Assembly (NCBI RefSeq): GCF_005877905.1
Contig: NZ_SWDV01000014.1
Location: 62,001-126,000 of the forward strand
DNA length: 64,000 nt
From: Pseudomonas nicosulfuronedens
Lineage (GTDB): Bacteria; Pseudomonadota; Gammaproteobacteria; Pseudomonadales; Pseudomonadaceae
Direction: 5' to 3'
Position numbers and translations under genes: made by a program. This document shows positions 1 to 9,095 of the stretch, in pieces. Positions within the stretch are counted from its first letter, which is position 1, and each line of letters opens with the position of its first letter. The notes beneath the pieces were generated by a model, which saw only the letters and a program-made list of their open reading frames with translations, did no database searches and had not been told where the DNA came from.

Positions 1-759
1 AGCCAGGTAGGGGAAAGTCTCGGCCTGGCGGGCACGCTGCTCGGGGTCCAGGTCAACGATCAGCAGACTCTCCGCGGGCCCGGCGGCAGCCAGGCGCTCG
101 CCGTCGGGCGCGACGATGCAGGAGCCACCGAGGAAGGCCAGCCCGTCTTCCACGCCGCAGTGGTTGCAGTAGGCGACGAACAACTGGTTCTCCACCGCCC
201 GCGCCGGGACGATCACGCCCGGCACCGCGCCGTATTCCGGGGTCAGCGCGGTGGGAATCAGGATCAGCCCGGCGCCATTGAGGGCGTGAGTGCGTACCGC
301 TTCGGGGTACTCCACGTCGAAGCAGATCAGCAGGCCAATGCGCCATCCGGCGTAGTCGAACGGCGTTTCCAGCACGTCGCCGGCACTGAACACTTCCCGC
401 TCCATGGCACCGAACAGGTGCGCCTTGCGGTAGTGCCCGAGCGCTGCGCCGGTCGGGCCGATCACCTGCACCGAGTTGTAAGGCTTGCCGCCCTGGGGAT
501 GGCGTTCGGCGTAGCCGTAGGCGATGGCCAGCCCGAAGCGCTGCGCCAGTTCGCCAATGCGCGCGGCCGACGGCCCGTCCGCCGCCTCGGCCAGCTCGTT
601 CATTTGTTGCGGCACGTTGTAGCCGCCCAGCCACAGCTCCGGGCACAGCAGCAGCTGCGCACCGGCGGCGGCCGCGGCGCCGGCCTGGCGCTCCAGTTGG
701 TCGAGATTGCCGGCAACATCGCCGGGGAGGCCGCAGGTCTGCCAAAGGGCCATGCGCAT
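1..759 (-). CDS. Carbon-nitrogen hydrolase (nitrilase superfamily), 3' end outside window
   Basis: Probably hydrolyses a small amide or nitrile-type C-N bond in the cytoplasm; the substrate cannot be told from sequence. The 253 visible residues carry the superfamily Glu-Lys-Cys triad: Glu41 in CPELWLGGYN, Lys112 in HYRKAHLFG and Cys146 in LLICFDVEYPE. Start: two in-frame ATGs lie 6 bases apart (759 and 753); 759 is preceded by a CTGGAG-type ribosome site. The frame stays open to position 1, so the C-terminal end is missing; family members are about 260-290 residues, so little is lost. It is divergent from a LysR regulator, which may control it. Reading the correct frame requires ignoring longer overlapping open frames on both strands here. 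Confidence 0.85.
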   Translation of the reverse strand, partial: MRMALWQTCGLPGDVAGNLDQLERQAGAAAAAGAQLLLCPELWLGGYNVPQQMNELAEAADGPSAARIGELAQRFGLAIAYGYAERHPQGGKPYNSVQVIGPTGAALGHYRKAHLFGAMEREVFSAGDVLETPFDYAGWRIGLLICFDVEYPEAVRTHALNGAGLILIPTALTPEYGAVPGVIVPARAVENQLFVAYCNHCGVEDGLAFLGGSCIVAPDGERLAAAGPAESLLIVDLDPEQRARQAETFPYLA

Positions 760-936
760 GAGCTTTACTCCAGGCTGCGTGTACGGGATTTGCAGGGTGT
801 CTTCACGGGCTGCGCTGGAGTATGCCCGCGCCCGGAGGGTCGCAGCAGGCGGCCGAGGCCATGAAAAATGTGGTCCCCGGCGAGGAAAATCTTCGCCATG
901 GGCCGCCCCCGCCGGCCGGCCCAACGCGGTATCTTG

Positions 937-942
937 TATAAA
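937..942 (+). promoter_or_regulatory. Possible -10 box in the nitrilase/LysR divergent region
   Basis: TATAAA within an AT-rich patch (TTGTATAAAAAAGC) lies 22 bases before the LysR start in otherwise very GC-rich DNA. No convincing -35 hexamer was found at the right distance, so this is tentative. Confidence 0.3.
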
Positions 943-963
943 AAAGCATCAACGAGGCGTGCA

Positions 964-1872
964 GTGGCTTCCTATACCTTGCGGCAATTGAAGTATTTCG
1001 TGACCACCGTGGAATGCGGCAGCGTGGCCGAGGCGTCGCGCAAGCTGTACATCGCGCAGCCGTCCATTTCCACGGCGATCAAGGGGCTGGAAGAAAGCTT
1101 CGGCGTGCAGCTGTTCATCCGCCACCACGCCCAGGGCGTGTCGCTCACTCCCAGTGGCGCGCGCTTCTACCGCAAGGCGCAGGAACTGCTGCGCATGGCC
1201 CACGAATTCGAGCAGAACGCCCTGGCCGACAACGACGTGGTGGCCGGGCAGATCGACATCGGCTGCTTCGAGACGGTCGCCCCGCTCTACCTGCCGCGGC
1301 TGATCTCGGGCTTCCGCGAGCGCTACCCGGGCGTGGAAATCCGCATCAGCGACGGCGAGCAGCAGGAGCTGGTGCAGGGCCTCACCGGCGGCCGCTTCGA
1401 CCTGGCGCTGCTCTACGAGCACGACCTCGACGCGACCATTTCCACCGACCCGCTGATGCCCGCCCAGCGCCCCTACGCGCTGCTGCCGGAGAACCACCGC
1501 TTCGCCAAGCAGGACAAGGTGTCCCTGCGCGACCTGGTGCTGGAGCCGATGATCCTGCTGGACGTGCAGCCCAGCCGTACCTACTTCGTGCGCATCTTCG
1601 AGGAACTGGGGCTGAACCCGCACATTGCCTTCAGCTCGCCGTCGATCGAGATGGTGCGCGGCATGGTCGGCCAGGGTTTCGGCTTCTCGGTGCTGGTGAC
1701 CCGCCCGCACTCGGAGTGCACCTACGACGGCAAGAAGGTGGTGATGGTGAACATCGCCGAGGACGTCAGCGCCTCCGGCCTGGTCGCCGCCTGGCTCAAG
1801 CGCGCCCAGCTGACCAAGCCGGCGCAGCTGTTCGTCGACTATGCGCGAGAGGAATTGAGCGGGAAGCACTGA
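964..1872 (+). CDS. LysR-family transcriptional regulator
   Basis: DNA-binding regulator with an N-terminal winged helix-turn-helix (residues about 4-63; TLRQLKYFVTTVECGS, then IAQPSISTAIKGLEESFG) and a C-terminal LysR substrate-binding domain (about 90-295). I chose the GTG at 964 because GAGG at 954-957 is correctly spaced and the protein then begins VASYTLRQLKYF, as is usual for the family (302 residues). An ATG at 868 would add about 32 low-complexity residues not seen in LysR proteins. It is divergent from the nitrilase-family gene with a 204-base gap, the standard arrangement for a LysR regulator and its target. The effector is unknown. Confidence 0.88.
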   Translation: MASYTLRQLKYFVTTVECGSVAEASRKLYIAQPSISTAIKGLEESFGVQLFIRHHAQGVSLTPSGARFYRKAQELLRMAHEFEQNALADNDVVAGQIDIGCFETVAPLYLPRLISGFRERYPGVEIRISDGEQQELVQGLTGGRFDLALLYEHDLDATISTDPLMPAQRPYALLPENHRFAKQDKVSLRDLVLEPMILLDVQPSRTYFVRIFEELGLNPHIAFSSPSIEMVRGMVGQGFGFSVLVTRPHSECTYDGKKVVMVNIAEDVSASGLVAAWLKRAQLTKPAQLFVDYAREELSGKH

Positions 1873-1884
1873 CGCCTGCTCTTC

Positions 1885-2085
1885 TTGTAGGAGCGAGCTT
1901 GCTCGCGAACCAGCTTAGGCGCGGTGGGGACCCTCTCCCCCGCCCTCTCCCTGAAGGGAGAGGGAGCAGTCCTCTGCAACGGCTCACTTCACAGTCAACC
2001 GGCGAGCACTAATGCCTCAGCGCGCTCGGAACGGTCCCCTCTCCCTTCGGAGCGGGGCGCGCAGCCAGGGTTAGGGAGAGGGTCC
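1885..2085. repeat. Intergenic palindromic repeats of two families (REP-like)
   Basis: This 311-base gene-free stretch (1873-2183) holds one half-unit of the GTAGGAGCGAGCTTGCTCGC family (1885-1910), then an imperfect hairpin of the CCCTCTCCC...GGGAGAGGG family at 1931-1966, and a second degenerate copy at about 2034-2085. The same two families recur at 13.8, 25.9, 27.9 and 62.7 kb. The final 100 bases before the next gene are probably its promoter region, but I see no clear boxes. Confidence 0.75.
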
Positions 2086-2183
2086 ACGCCCGAGTTCCGA
2101 GCCCCTCCCGTCACTCCCCGTGCCTCCCACCGACATCCGGCGTTACAATCTCGCCCCCTTTCGTTTTCGTCATACCCCGCCCC

Positions 2184-3212
2184 ATGCTGATCTGGAAAGA
2201 GCGCGTGCAGCGCCTCATCACCCTCATCCTCGGCCTGCTGCAACGCTACCCGCGCGTGATCGCCCTGTTCGGCTTCTGCTCCGGCGTCTTCAGCTTCATC
2301 ATGGTGGACCGCCACCGCGCCGGCTTCGCCCGCGCCATGGCCATCGTCATGCTGGTCAGCTGGATCTGGCTGATGCTGGAGAACCTGCTCACCGACCGCT
2401 TCAAGCGCCGTTTCGGCTGGGAGGTGCCGCCGGGCCTGCTGCGCTACGCGACCCAGCTGATCCACCAGGAAAGCCTGTTCTTCTGCCTGCCGTTCTTCTT
2501 CGTCACCACCACCTGGAACAGCGGCCAGGCGCTGTTCACCGGCGTGCTGACGCTGGCCGGGCTCGCTGCGATCACCGACCCGGTGTACTACAAGTTCCTC
2601 TCGGTGCGGCGCTGGACCTTCCTCGGCTACCACACCCTGACGCTGTTCGCGGTGCTGCTCACCGCGCTGCCGATCATCCTCCACCTGAGCACCCCGCAGA
2701 GCTACCAGGCGGCGCTCGGTATCGCCGTGCTGCTGTCGTTCCCGAGCCTGGCGGTGACGGTGAAGATCCACAAATGGTGGCGCTGGTTCGCCCTCGTCGG
2801 CCTGACGCTGTCCATCGGCTCGGTCGGCTGGTTCGCCCGCGCCTGGGTGCCGCCGTCAACCCTGTGGATGACCGAGATGGCGGTGACCGAGAGCTTCGAC
2901 AACGCCCAGCGCACCCCTGGCGACAGCCTGGAGACGGTCAGCGTCGCGCAGATCAAAGCCCAAGGTCTCTACGCCTACACCGCGATCAACGCACCACGCG
3001 GTCTGAACGAGCGCATCTATCACGCCTGGCGCAAGGACGGCCAGGAAGTCGACCGCATCGCCCTGGACATCAAGGGCGGCCGCGAGGCCGGCTACCGCGC
3101 CTGGACGCACAAGCAGAACTTCCCCACCGACCCGAGCGGCAAGTGGCAGGTGCAGGTACTCACCGAGGCCGGCCAGGTGATCGGCACGCTGCGCTTCGAG
3201 GTCACGCCCTGA
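2184..3212 (+). CDS. DUF5924/DUF2914 membrane protein
   Basis: Inner-membrane protein of unknown function, 342 residues. The first about 225 residues contain roughly seven or eight hydrophobic segments (for example around 30-48, 52-68, 100-118, 122-140, 155-172, 178-195 and 205-222), matching the DUF5924-type membrane region. The last about 110 residues are soluble and likely periplasmic (MTEMAVTESFDN... ending LRFEVTP), matching DUF2914, an Ig-like fold predicted from family knowledge. The ATG at 2184 is the first credible start. It is followed 80 bases later by a thioesterase gene on the same strand. I do not know a demonstrated role for the family. Confidence 0.75.
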   Translation: MLIWKERVQRLITLILGLLQRYPRVIALFGFCSGVFSFIMVDRHRAGFARAMAIVMLVSWIWLMLENLLTDRFKRRFGWEVPPGLLRYATQLIHQESLFFCLPFFFVTTTWNSGQALFTGVLTLAGLAAITDPVYYKFLSVRRWTFLGYHTLTLFAVLLTALPIILHLSTPQSYQAALGIAVLLSFPSLAVTVKIHKWWRWFALVGLTLSIGSVGWFARAWVPPSTLWMTEMAVTESFDNAQRTPGDSLETVSVAQIKAQGLYAYTAINAPRGLNERIYHAWRKDGQEVDRIALDIKGGREAGYRAWTHKQNFPTDPSGKWQVQVLTEAGQVIGTLRFEVTP

Positions 3213-3291
3213 CCACTCGGTATCCTTGACCCGACTCGGCGCTTTCCTCTACATAGAGCCTCTCCCGAGAACAAAAAGCGCCGAGAGAGTC

Positions 3292-4131
3292 ATGACCGAT
3301 ACTGCCTTGCACCCGTTCGACCGCGCCGTGGCCCTGCAACCCGTGGCCGGCCAGCCCAACCTCTACGAGGGCCACACCAGCCAGGACTACTGGAACATGG
3401 TCGGCCCCTTCGGTGGCGTGACCGCCGCGGTCCTGCTGCAAGGCGCGCTGCGCCATCCGCAGCTGCTCGGCAGCCCGGTGTCGCTGACGGTGAACTACGC
3501 CGCCGCCGTCGTGGCCGGCGCCTTCCAGGTCGAAGCCATCCCGGTGCGCACCAACCGCTCCACCCAGCACTGGCTGCTGCAATTGACCCAGGCCGATGAA
3601 ACCGGCGAGCAGCAGGTGACCACCACCGCCACCCTGGTCACCGCGTTGCGCCGCGAGACCTGGAGCCTGACCGACCTGCCCTTCCCGAACCTCTCTCCGG
3701 CCAGCGACTTCGAGCCGATGAGCCCCGCCGCCAAGGGCGTGGCCTGGCCCAAGCAGTACGAGATGCGCCCGGTGTCCGGCGCCTTTCCGACGAAATGGGA
3801 CGGCAGCGGCGAAACCAGCCGCAGCCAGCTCTGGCTGCGCGACGCCCAGGACCGCCCGCTGGACTTCCTGTCCCTGGCGGCGATGAGCGACATCTTCTAC
3901 CCGCGCGTCTGGCTGCGCCGCGCCACCCCGGTGCCAGCCGGCACCGTGTCGATCACCACCTATTTCCACACCGACGCCGCACAACTGGCCGAGGTCGGCA
4001 GCGGCTACCTGCTGGGTGACGCCCGCGCGCAGGAATTCCGCAACGGCTTCTTCGACCAGAGCGCGCAGCTGTGGAGCGAATCCGGTGCGCTGCTGGCGAC
4101 CAGCAACCAGATCGTTTACTACAAGGAATAA
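3292..4131 (+). CDS. Acyl-CoA thioesterase, TesB-like double hotdog
   Basis: Predicted to hydrolyse acyl-CoA thioesters in the cytoplasm. The 279 residues fit a double-hotdog TesB-type fold: an N-terminal hotdog (about 10-115, with the MVGPFGGVTAAVLL helix) and a C-terminal hotdog (about 165-279) containing the MSDIFYPRVWLRR region and the closing LLATSNQIVYYKE strand, typical of the family. I start at ATG 3292, preceded by GAGAGAG, giving MTDTALHPFD. The upstream extension to 3226 has no ribosome site. It ends 190 bases before a convergent gene, with a shared terminator between them. Substrate chain length cannot be inferred. Confidence 0.8.
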   Translation: MTDTALHPFDRAVALQPVAGQPNLYEGHTSQDYWNMVGPFGGVTAAVLLQGALRHPQLLGSPVSLTVNYAAAVVAGAFQVEAIPVRTNRSTQHWLLQLTQADETGEQQVTTTATLVTALRRETWSLTDLPFPNLSPASDFEPMSPAAKGVAWPKQYEMRPVSGAFPTKWDGSGETSRSQLWLRDAQDRPLDFLSLAAMSDIFYPRVWLRRATPVPAGTVSITTYFHTDAAQLAEVGSGYLLGDARAQEFRNGFFDQSAQLWSESGALLATSNQIVYYKE

Positions 4132-4144
4132 GCCGCTTCGCTCT

Positions 4145-4227
4145 TCGCAGGATGGCGTGGAGCGAAGCGATACCCATCAATTCCTGTAACAGCGAGCGAT
4201 GGGTATCGCAAGCTCCACCCATCCTAC
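4145..4227. repeat. Palindromic intergenic repeat, GGATGGGTGGAGCGAAGCGATACCCATC family
   Basis: An inverted pair: left arm TCGCAGGATGGCGTGGAGCG with AGCGATACCCATC, right arm GATGGGTATCGC with AGCTCCACCCATCCTACG. Related copies occur at 18025-18060 and 25824-25912, and a half copy at about 16380-16404. It can form a long stem-loop. Confidence 0.8.
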
Positions 4228-4274
4228 GTAGGTGCTCACTCTCGCCCCTTCCCTGCGGCGAAAAGAGCCGCATG

Positions 4275-4303
4275 AAAAAGCCCGGCACATGGCCGGGCTT
4301 TTT
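4275..4303. terminator. Bidirectional rho-independent terminator
   Basis: AAAAAGCCCGGC, a 5-base loop, then GCCGGGCTTTTT. It lies between two convergent genes and has an A tract on one side and a T tract on the other, so it can serve both the thioesterase gene and the PhnA-type gene. Confidence 0.9.
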
Positions 4304-4321
4304 ATTGAGGGCGAGGAAGGC

Positions 4322-4663
4322 TCAGACCTTCTTCACGAACTCCGACTTCAGCTTCATCGCGCCGATGCCGTCGATCTTGCAGTCGATGTCATGGTCGCCG
4401 TCCACCAGGCGAATGTTCTTCACCTTGGTGCCGACCTTCACCACCAGGGACGAGCCCTTGACCTTGAGGTCCTTGATCACGGTGACGGTATCCCCGTCCT
4501 GCAGCAGGTTGCCGACCGAGTCCTTGATCACGCGGGCATCGCTGTCGCCCTCGCTCGAACCGTCAGCGGACCATTCGTGGGCGCACTCGGGGCAGACCAG
4601 CTGGGCGCCGTCTTCGTAGGTGTATTCGGAGTTGCATTTGGGGCAGGGCGGCAGCTGGCTCAC
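4322..4663 (-). CDS. yjdM: Zinc-ribbon PhnA/YjdM family protein
   Basis: Small (113 residues) alkylphosphonate-utilisation-associated protein family PhnA, now usually called YjdM; it is not a phosphonate lyase and its role is unclear. The N-terminal zinc ribbon is visible as CPKC (6-9) and CPEC about 18 residues later, followed by the conserved all-beta PhnA domain ([20 protein letters not shown]). I choose the GTG at 4663 ([10 protein letters not shown]), since homologues begin MS.LPPCPKC. An ATG at 4747 would add 28 unrelated residues. It stands alone with a terminator downstream. Confidence 0.88.
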   Translation of the reverse strand: MSQLPPCPKCNSEYTYEDGAQLVCPECAHEWSADGSSEGDSDARVIKDSVGNLLQDGDTVTVIKDLKVKGSSLVVKVGTKVKNIRLVDGDHDIDCKIDGIGAMKLKSEFVKKV

Positions 4664-4827
4664 GGCGGTTCTCACAGTGGAAACGGTAAAAAGACCGCAG
4701 AGTATATAAGGTTTCTCGCCTTCCCGCTGGGCCCGTAGGCAAGGCACTACGCCACTACCGTTACAGAAGCTTCATAATCCATCGCTATAACAGGCGGCCA
4801 CTTCGATAAGAAAAAGGACGCCACGCC

Positions 4828-7809
4828 ATGCTGCACAAGCCCAACCCGCTCGCGCTGAGCATTGCGCTCTCGCTCGGCACGCTGGCGAGCCTCGCCGCCG
4901 AAACCGCCCAGGCCCTGCCGGTCTCGCCGATCATCGACAACGCCCAGACCAGCAGTCGCACCCTGGCCAACCAGGACACCCTGACGGTCACCAGCACCGG
5001 CAGCCTGGTCACCAGCGGCAAGAGCGTCGACCTCAAGGGCGCGGCCACCGGCACTGGCGTGGTCATCGACAACAGCGGTCTGATGCAGTCCACCACCGGC
5101 CGCGTAGTCGACACCTCCGGCAGCGACAGCACCACGCGCTTCTACCAGATCATCAACCGCGAAGGCGGGCGCATCCTCGGCTACGACGACGCCATTCGCA
5201 TGAACAATCCGTTCAGCGCCGGCAGCCTGCTGATCGACAACGCTGGCAGCATCACCTCCGCCACCGGCCAGGCGCTGGACCTGGACAAGCTGCAAAGCGC
5301 CGCAACCGTCACGATCATCAACCGCGCCAGCGGTGTGATCCACAGCGACGGCAACGACGCCATCCGTCCCGGCGGCAACGCAACGATCACCAACTACGGT
5401 GAGATCAGCAGTTCGGACATGATCACTGCCGACACCAAGAACGACGGCATCGACTTCCAGGGCGCCGCGGGCGGCCAGGTGGAGAACCACGGCCTGATCA
5501 GCGGCGGCCGCCACGGCATCACCACCGACGTCGGCGCCACCCTGATCAACTACGCGGATGGCGTGATCATCGGCCGCAACGGCTCGGGCTTCGGCTCCGA
5601 CGGCGATGGCACGGTGATCAACTACGGACGCATCACCGGCTCCTACAACGGCCTGGTGCCGGACGGCGACGGCGATGGCGTGGACATCGACTACAGCGGC
5701 CACATCGAGAACCACGGCATCATCGAAGGCACCGGCGCCGCCGGCTCGAAGGACGGCTCGCCCAACGGCAGCGAAGGCATCGCCATGGGTGGCGGCACCA
5801 TCATCAACTACGCCGGCGCGATCATCCGCAGCGTCGACCGCGGCATCCTGGTCGACGACGGCAACGGCAACAGCGGCTTCGGCAAGACCTACCTGGAAAA
5901 CCACGGCACGATTTCCGGCGAAAGACTCTCCGGCGTGACCCTCTCCGGCGACCTCGACGACACCGTGATCAACGACGGCCTGATCCACGGCGGCAACGGC
6001 GTCGCCCTGGAAATGGGCGGCGGCAACGACTCGCTGATTCTGCTCTCCGGCAGCCGCTTCGAAGGCCTGGTGGACGGCGGCAGCGGCCGCGATAGCGTCA
6101 CCCTCGACGACGCTTCCGGCGGCAGCTTCGGCAACAGCGCCAACTTCGAGTGGCTGGACGTGAAACAGGGCAGCTGGACACTCGCCAGCACGAACGATTT
6201 CAGCGAAGGCGGCGAAATCTTCGGCGGCGCCAGCCTGAGCAACACCGGCAGCCTCCTCGGCACCCTGCAGATCGACCAGGGCGCCACCTACTCGGGCAGC
6301 GGCAGCGTTGGCGGGCTGAACGTCGCCGGCACCCTGATCGCCTCGCCGGCAACCGGCGCCGCCCATGTAACCGGCAACCTGAGCCTGTTGAGCGGCTCGA
6401 CCCTGTCCTTCGGTGTGGAGCCCAGCGGCGCCCACGCCACCGTGCAGGTGGACGGCAAGACCAGCATCGATGGCTCGCACCTCGCCGTGCAGGCCGGCAG
6501 CGGCAATTGGCCGTGGCAGAGCAGCGTGCAGGTAATCAGCTCCACCGGCGGCGTCAGCGGCCAGTTCGCCGACGTGAAAAGCAACTTCGCCTTCCTCACC
6601 CCGACCCTGAGCTACAGCGCCAACAGCGTCGACCTGCAACTGACGCGCAACGACGTACAGTTCGGCGACCTCGCCAGCAGCAGCAACGGCCGCAACGCTG
6701 CCTCCGCCCTGCAGAGCCAGAGCGGCGGCGCGCTTTACAACGCACTGATCACCAGCGACGCGGGCAACGCCACTTCTGCCCTGGAGCAGTTGGCCGGCGC
6801 CAGCAACGCCAGCCTCGCTGCGGCGACCCTCGCCGGTAGCCAGCAGGTCGGCAGCGCCATGCTCAACGCCGTGCGCCAGCTGGGCAGCAGCAGCCTGCTG
6901 GCGGCCACCGAACGCAACGACACACCGATGCTCGCCGCCACCGGCGTGCCCAGCGAAGCGCGCAACCTCAACGACCCGAACGCCGCCGGCCGCCTGTGGG
7001 TGCAAGGCATCGGCAGCCACGGCAAGCTCGACGAACACGACAACAGCGGCGACCTGCAGCAGAACACCGGCGGCACCCTGCTCGGCGCCGACTGGGCACT
7101 GACCCCGGACTGGCGTCTGGGCGTGCTCGGCGGCTACTCGCACACCGACCTGGACGGCAGCGGCGGCGTTTCCGGCGACATCGACAGCTGGCACCTGGGC
7201 GCCTACGCACTGCACCAGAGCGGCCCCCTGGCGGTTCGCCTGGGCGCGGCCTACAGCAGCCATGACGGCGAGAGCAAACGCCGGGTGGAGTTCGACGGCT
7301 TCACTGATCGCCCCAAGGGCGACTACGACGCCGACAGCTGGCAGGCCTTCGCCGAGACCGGCTACGCCATGGGCAGCGGCCGCCTGAGCGCCGAGCCCTA
7401 CGCACGCCTGGACTACCAGCGCTACGAGCGCGACTCGTACGATGAAAAGGGTGGCGCCGCCGCGTTGCACGTCGATTCCCAGGACCAGGACAACCTGAGC
7501 AGCACCCTCGGCCTGCGCATCGCCCGCCTCGATACCCTGAGCAACGGCATGAGCTTCACCCCGCGCCTTGGCCTTGGCTGGCGCCACACCTTCGGCGACA
7601 TCGACAGTGAAACCCGCCAATCCTTCCTCGCCGGCGGCGACGCCTTCAGCGTCCAGGGCACCGCACTGGACCGCAACAGTCTGCTGCTGGACGTCGGCTT
7701 CGATGTCGGTGTGTCGGCACGCAATACCCTCGGCATCGGCTACAGCGGCCAGATGGGCAGCAACGCGCAGAACCACGCGCTGATCGCCCAGTGGCAGATG
7801 GCATTCTGA
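4828..7809 (+). CDS. Autotransporter with C-terminal beta-barrel (type Va secretion)
   Basis: Predicted outer-membrane autotransporter, 993 residues. A signal peptide occupies about 1-30 (LALSIALSLGTLASLAAETAQA). The passenger (about 31-620) has repeated short strands such as INYG, VENHG, IINYAG and LENHGTISG at roughly 20-residue intervals, as expected of a beta-helix. A linker follows, then an autotransporter beta-barrel domain from about 715 (GRLWVQGIGSHGKLD) to the terminal Phe (QWQMAF). No protease catalytic triad or RGD motif is evident in the passenger. It is a single-gene unit with a strong terminator right after it. Likely role is adhesion or surface display; this is inference. Confidence 0.9.
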   Translation: MLHKPNPLALSIALSLGTLASLAAETAQALPVSPIIDNAQTSSRTLANQDTLTVTSTGSLVTSGKSVDLKGAATGTGVVIDNSGLMQSTTGRVVDTSGSDSTTRFYQIINREGGRILGYDDAIRMNNPFSAGSLLIDNAGSITSATGQALDLDKLQSAATVTIINRASGVIHSDGNDAIRPGGNATITNYGEISSSDMITADTKNDGIDFQGAAGGQVENHGLISGGRHGITTDVGATLINYADGVIIGRNGSGFGSDGDGTVINYGRITGSYNGLVPDGDGDGVDIDYSGHIENHGIIEGTGAAGSKDGSPNGSEGIAMGGGTIINYAGAIIRSVDRGILVDDGNGNSGFGKTYLENHGTISGERLSGVTLSGDLDDTVINDGLIHGGNGVALEMGGGNDSLILLSGSRFEGLVDGGSGRDSVTLDDASGGSFGNSANFEWLDVKQGSWTLASTNDFSEGGEIFGGASLSNTGSLLGTLQIDQGATYSGSGSVGGLNVAGTLIASPATGAAHVTGNLSLLSGSTLSFGVEPSGAHATVQVDGKTSIDGSHLAVQAGSGNWPWQSSVQVISSTGGVSGQFADVKSNFAFLTPTLSYSANSVDLQLTRNDVQFGDLASSSNGRNAASALQSQSGGALYNALITSDAGNATSALEQLAGASNASLAAATLAGSQQVGSAMLNAVRQLGSSSLLAATERNDTPMLAATGVPSEARNLNDPNAAGRLWVQGIGSHGKLDEHDNSGDLQQNTGGTLLGADWALTPDWRLGVLGGYSHTDLDGSGGVSGDIDSWHLGAYALHQSGPLAVRLGAAYSSHDGESKRRVEFDGFTDRPKGDYDADSWQAFAETGYAMGSGRLSAEPYARLDYQRYERDSYDEKGGAAALHVDSQDQDNLSSTLGLRIARLDTLSNGMSFTPRLGLGWRHTFGDIDSETRQSFLAGGDAFSVQGTALDRNSLLLDVGFDVGVSARNTLGIGYSGQMGSNAQNHALIAQWQMAF

Positions 7810-7830
7810 TCCCCATCCAGCGGCGAAGGG

Positions 7831-7853
7831 GCCCGGCGAAAGCCGGGCTTTTT
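7831..7853 (+). terminator. Rho-independent terminator after the autotransporter
   Basis: GCCCGGC, loop GAAA, GCCGGGC, then TTTTT, starting 22 bases after the stop codon. Confidence 0.92.
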
Positions 7854-7998
7854 CTTGGGGGTTGATAAGACGAGAGATTCGGAAAATTCGCGATCAGTCT
7901 CGGGGCCCAACACATGGCCTCATCGAGCTCCGGCGGCAAAGCTTGCCGCCCCGGTCAGCCGACCGGTATCCGCCCAACCTCGATGAGTGAGCACTCCC

Positions 7999-8229
7999 AT
8001 GAAAAAGCTTTGCATCCTGATCGCTGCCTGCGCCGTTCTCGCGGCCTGCGACAAGAAAGAAGAACAAACCTCAAAGACCGCCGTCCCCGCCGCTGCCATC
8101 CAGCAGGAAGCCAAGCCGGCGGCTCAACCGGAATCCAAGCCAGCAGAACAGGCCGCTCCGGCCGAAACCGCCGCCCCGGCTCAACCGGCCGCGGAAGCCG
8201 CCAAGCCGGCCGACGACAAGCAGCCGTAA
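7999..8229 (+). CDS. Small Ala/Pro/Lys-rich lipoprotein
   Basis: A 76-residue predicted lipoprotein. MKKLCILIAACAVLAAC gives a signal peptide with lipobox LAAC, so the mature protein would start at Cys17 (CDKKEEQTSK). The rest is low complexity, rich in Ala, Pro, Glu and Lys (AAPAETAAPAQPAAEAAKPA), and is probably an extended linker without a fold. A GTG 12 bases upstream (7987) is in frame, but the signal peptide fits the ATG at 7999 better. Function unknown. Confidence 0.7.
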   Translation: MKKLCILIAACAVLAACDKKEEQTSKTAVPAAAIQQEAKPAAQPESKPAEQAAPAETAAPAQPAAEAAKPADDKQP

Positions 8230-8302
8230 GCGATCGCTTACCGGCGCCTGCGCGCCACCGGCGATACGTACCGGCCAGCCGCCCTCGGGCGGCTGGCTGC
8301 AT

Positions 8303-8926
8303 TCAGGGCTGCAACTGGCTGAGGTAGGCCGTCAGCGCGGTGATGTCCTCGTCACTGAGCAACCCCGCCACCGCCAGCATCGGCGAGCCGGCCCGACTCG
8401 GGTCCTTGTCCCGGTAGCGCTGCAAGGCGTGGGTCAGGTAAGCCCGCGATTGCCCGGCGATGCGCGGGAAGCCGTCGTGCCCCATGGCCCCAGCGCCATG
8501 GCAGGTGACGCAGACGGTGGCATAGCGTTGGCCGCCCTGCTCCACCAGCGCCGGGTCCGGCGCCGCCTCTGAACGTGGCACGACCTTCTGCTGGCTGAAG
8601 TAGTAGGCGATGTTGACCCGCTCGTTGATGGTCAGCAGCTTGGCCGCCTGGTTCATCACGAAGTCGGTGCGCTGGCCGTCGACGTATTTCTCGAAGGCAT
8701 CGAACAGGTACTGCGGGTTCTGCCCGGCCAGGTTGGGGATGTAGTCGCGCTTGCTGTTGCCATCCTTGCCGTGGCACTTGCTGCACAGCAGGATGCGCTC
8801 CTCGGCGGCCGCATACGCTTGCTCACGCTTGGCGGGATCTTTCTCCAGCGCGGCGAGCCGATCCATCATCTCCGATGCCTGCGCCGTCGCGCACAGCAGC
8901 ACCCACAACAGAACGACTCTTCCCAT
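8303..8926 (-). CDS. Di-heme cytochrome c4-type protein
   Basis: Periplasmic electron carrier with two c-type haems. The signal peptide MGRVVLLWVLLCATAQAS is cut near residue 18; haem motifs are CSKCH (48-52) and CVTCH (139-143), with candidate Met ligands in each half (FVMNQAAKLL and SPMLAVAG). Total length 207 matches cytochrome c4. I favour the ATG at 8926 over 8932 because AGGG is properly spaced only from 8926; the open frame extends further upstream without support. In pseudomonads c4 feeds electrons to cbb3 oxidases and sometimes to other periplasmic reductases. It is monocistronic here. Confidence 0.88.
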   Translation of the reverse strand: MGRVVLLWVLLCATAQASEMMDRLAALEKDPAKREQAYAAAEERILLCSKCHGKDGNSKRDYIPNLAGQNPQYLFDAFEKYVDGQRTDFVMNQAAKLLTINERVNIAYYFSQQKVVPRSEAAPDPALVEQGGQRYATVCVTCHGAGAMGHDGFPRIAGQSRAYLTHALQRYRDKDPSRAGSPMLAVAGLLSDEDITALTAYLSQLQP

Positions 8927-9031
8927 CGCCATACCCTGGTCAGTTTTCCCAGCATCGACGCTAATGAGTTTCTGAAGGAAATTTCCGACCTGGATCAACC
9001 ATTCGGTTCGAGCAGAAGTGAACGGGCGCGC

Positions 9032-9060
9032 AAAAAAAAGGGGGAGCATCGTGCTCCCCC
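9032..9060 (-). terminator. Terminator of the pyruvate carboxylase operon
   Basis: On the minus strand, GGGGGAGCA, a 3-base loop and TGCTCCCCC are followed by a run of eight T. It lies just past the pycB stop codon. Confidence 0.93.
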
Positions 9061-9095
9061 GTGGGACTGAACCTTAAAGACCCGTCTGTCCTTGG

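Noticed and set aside
1885-1910. Repeats of the GTAGGAGCGAGCTTGCTCGC type as a CRISPR array
   Set aside because: They are isolated or paired inverted copies at scattered sites, with no regular spacers and no cas genes.
4747-7776. A 1009-codon open frame on the minus strand opposite the autotransporter
   Set aside because: It is a mirror of the GC-rich codon usage of the real gene. It has low-complexity Ala/Val/Asp/His content, no domain and no ribosome site, while the plus strand has signal peptide and barrel.
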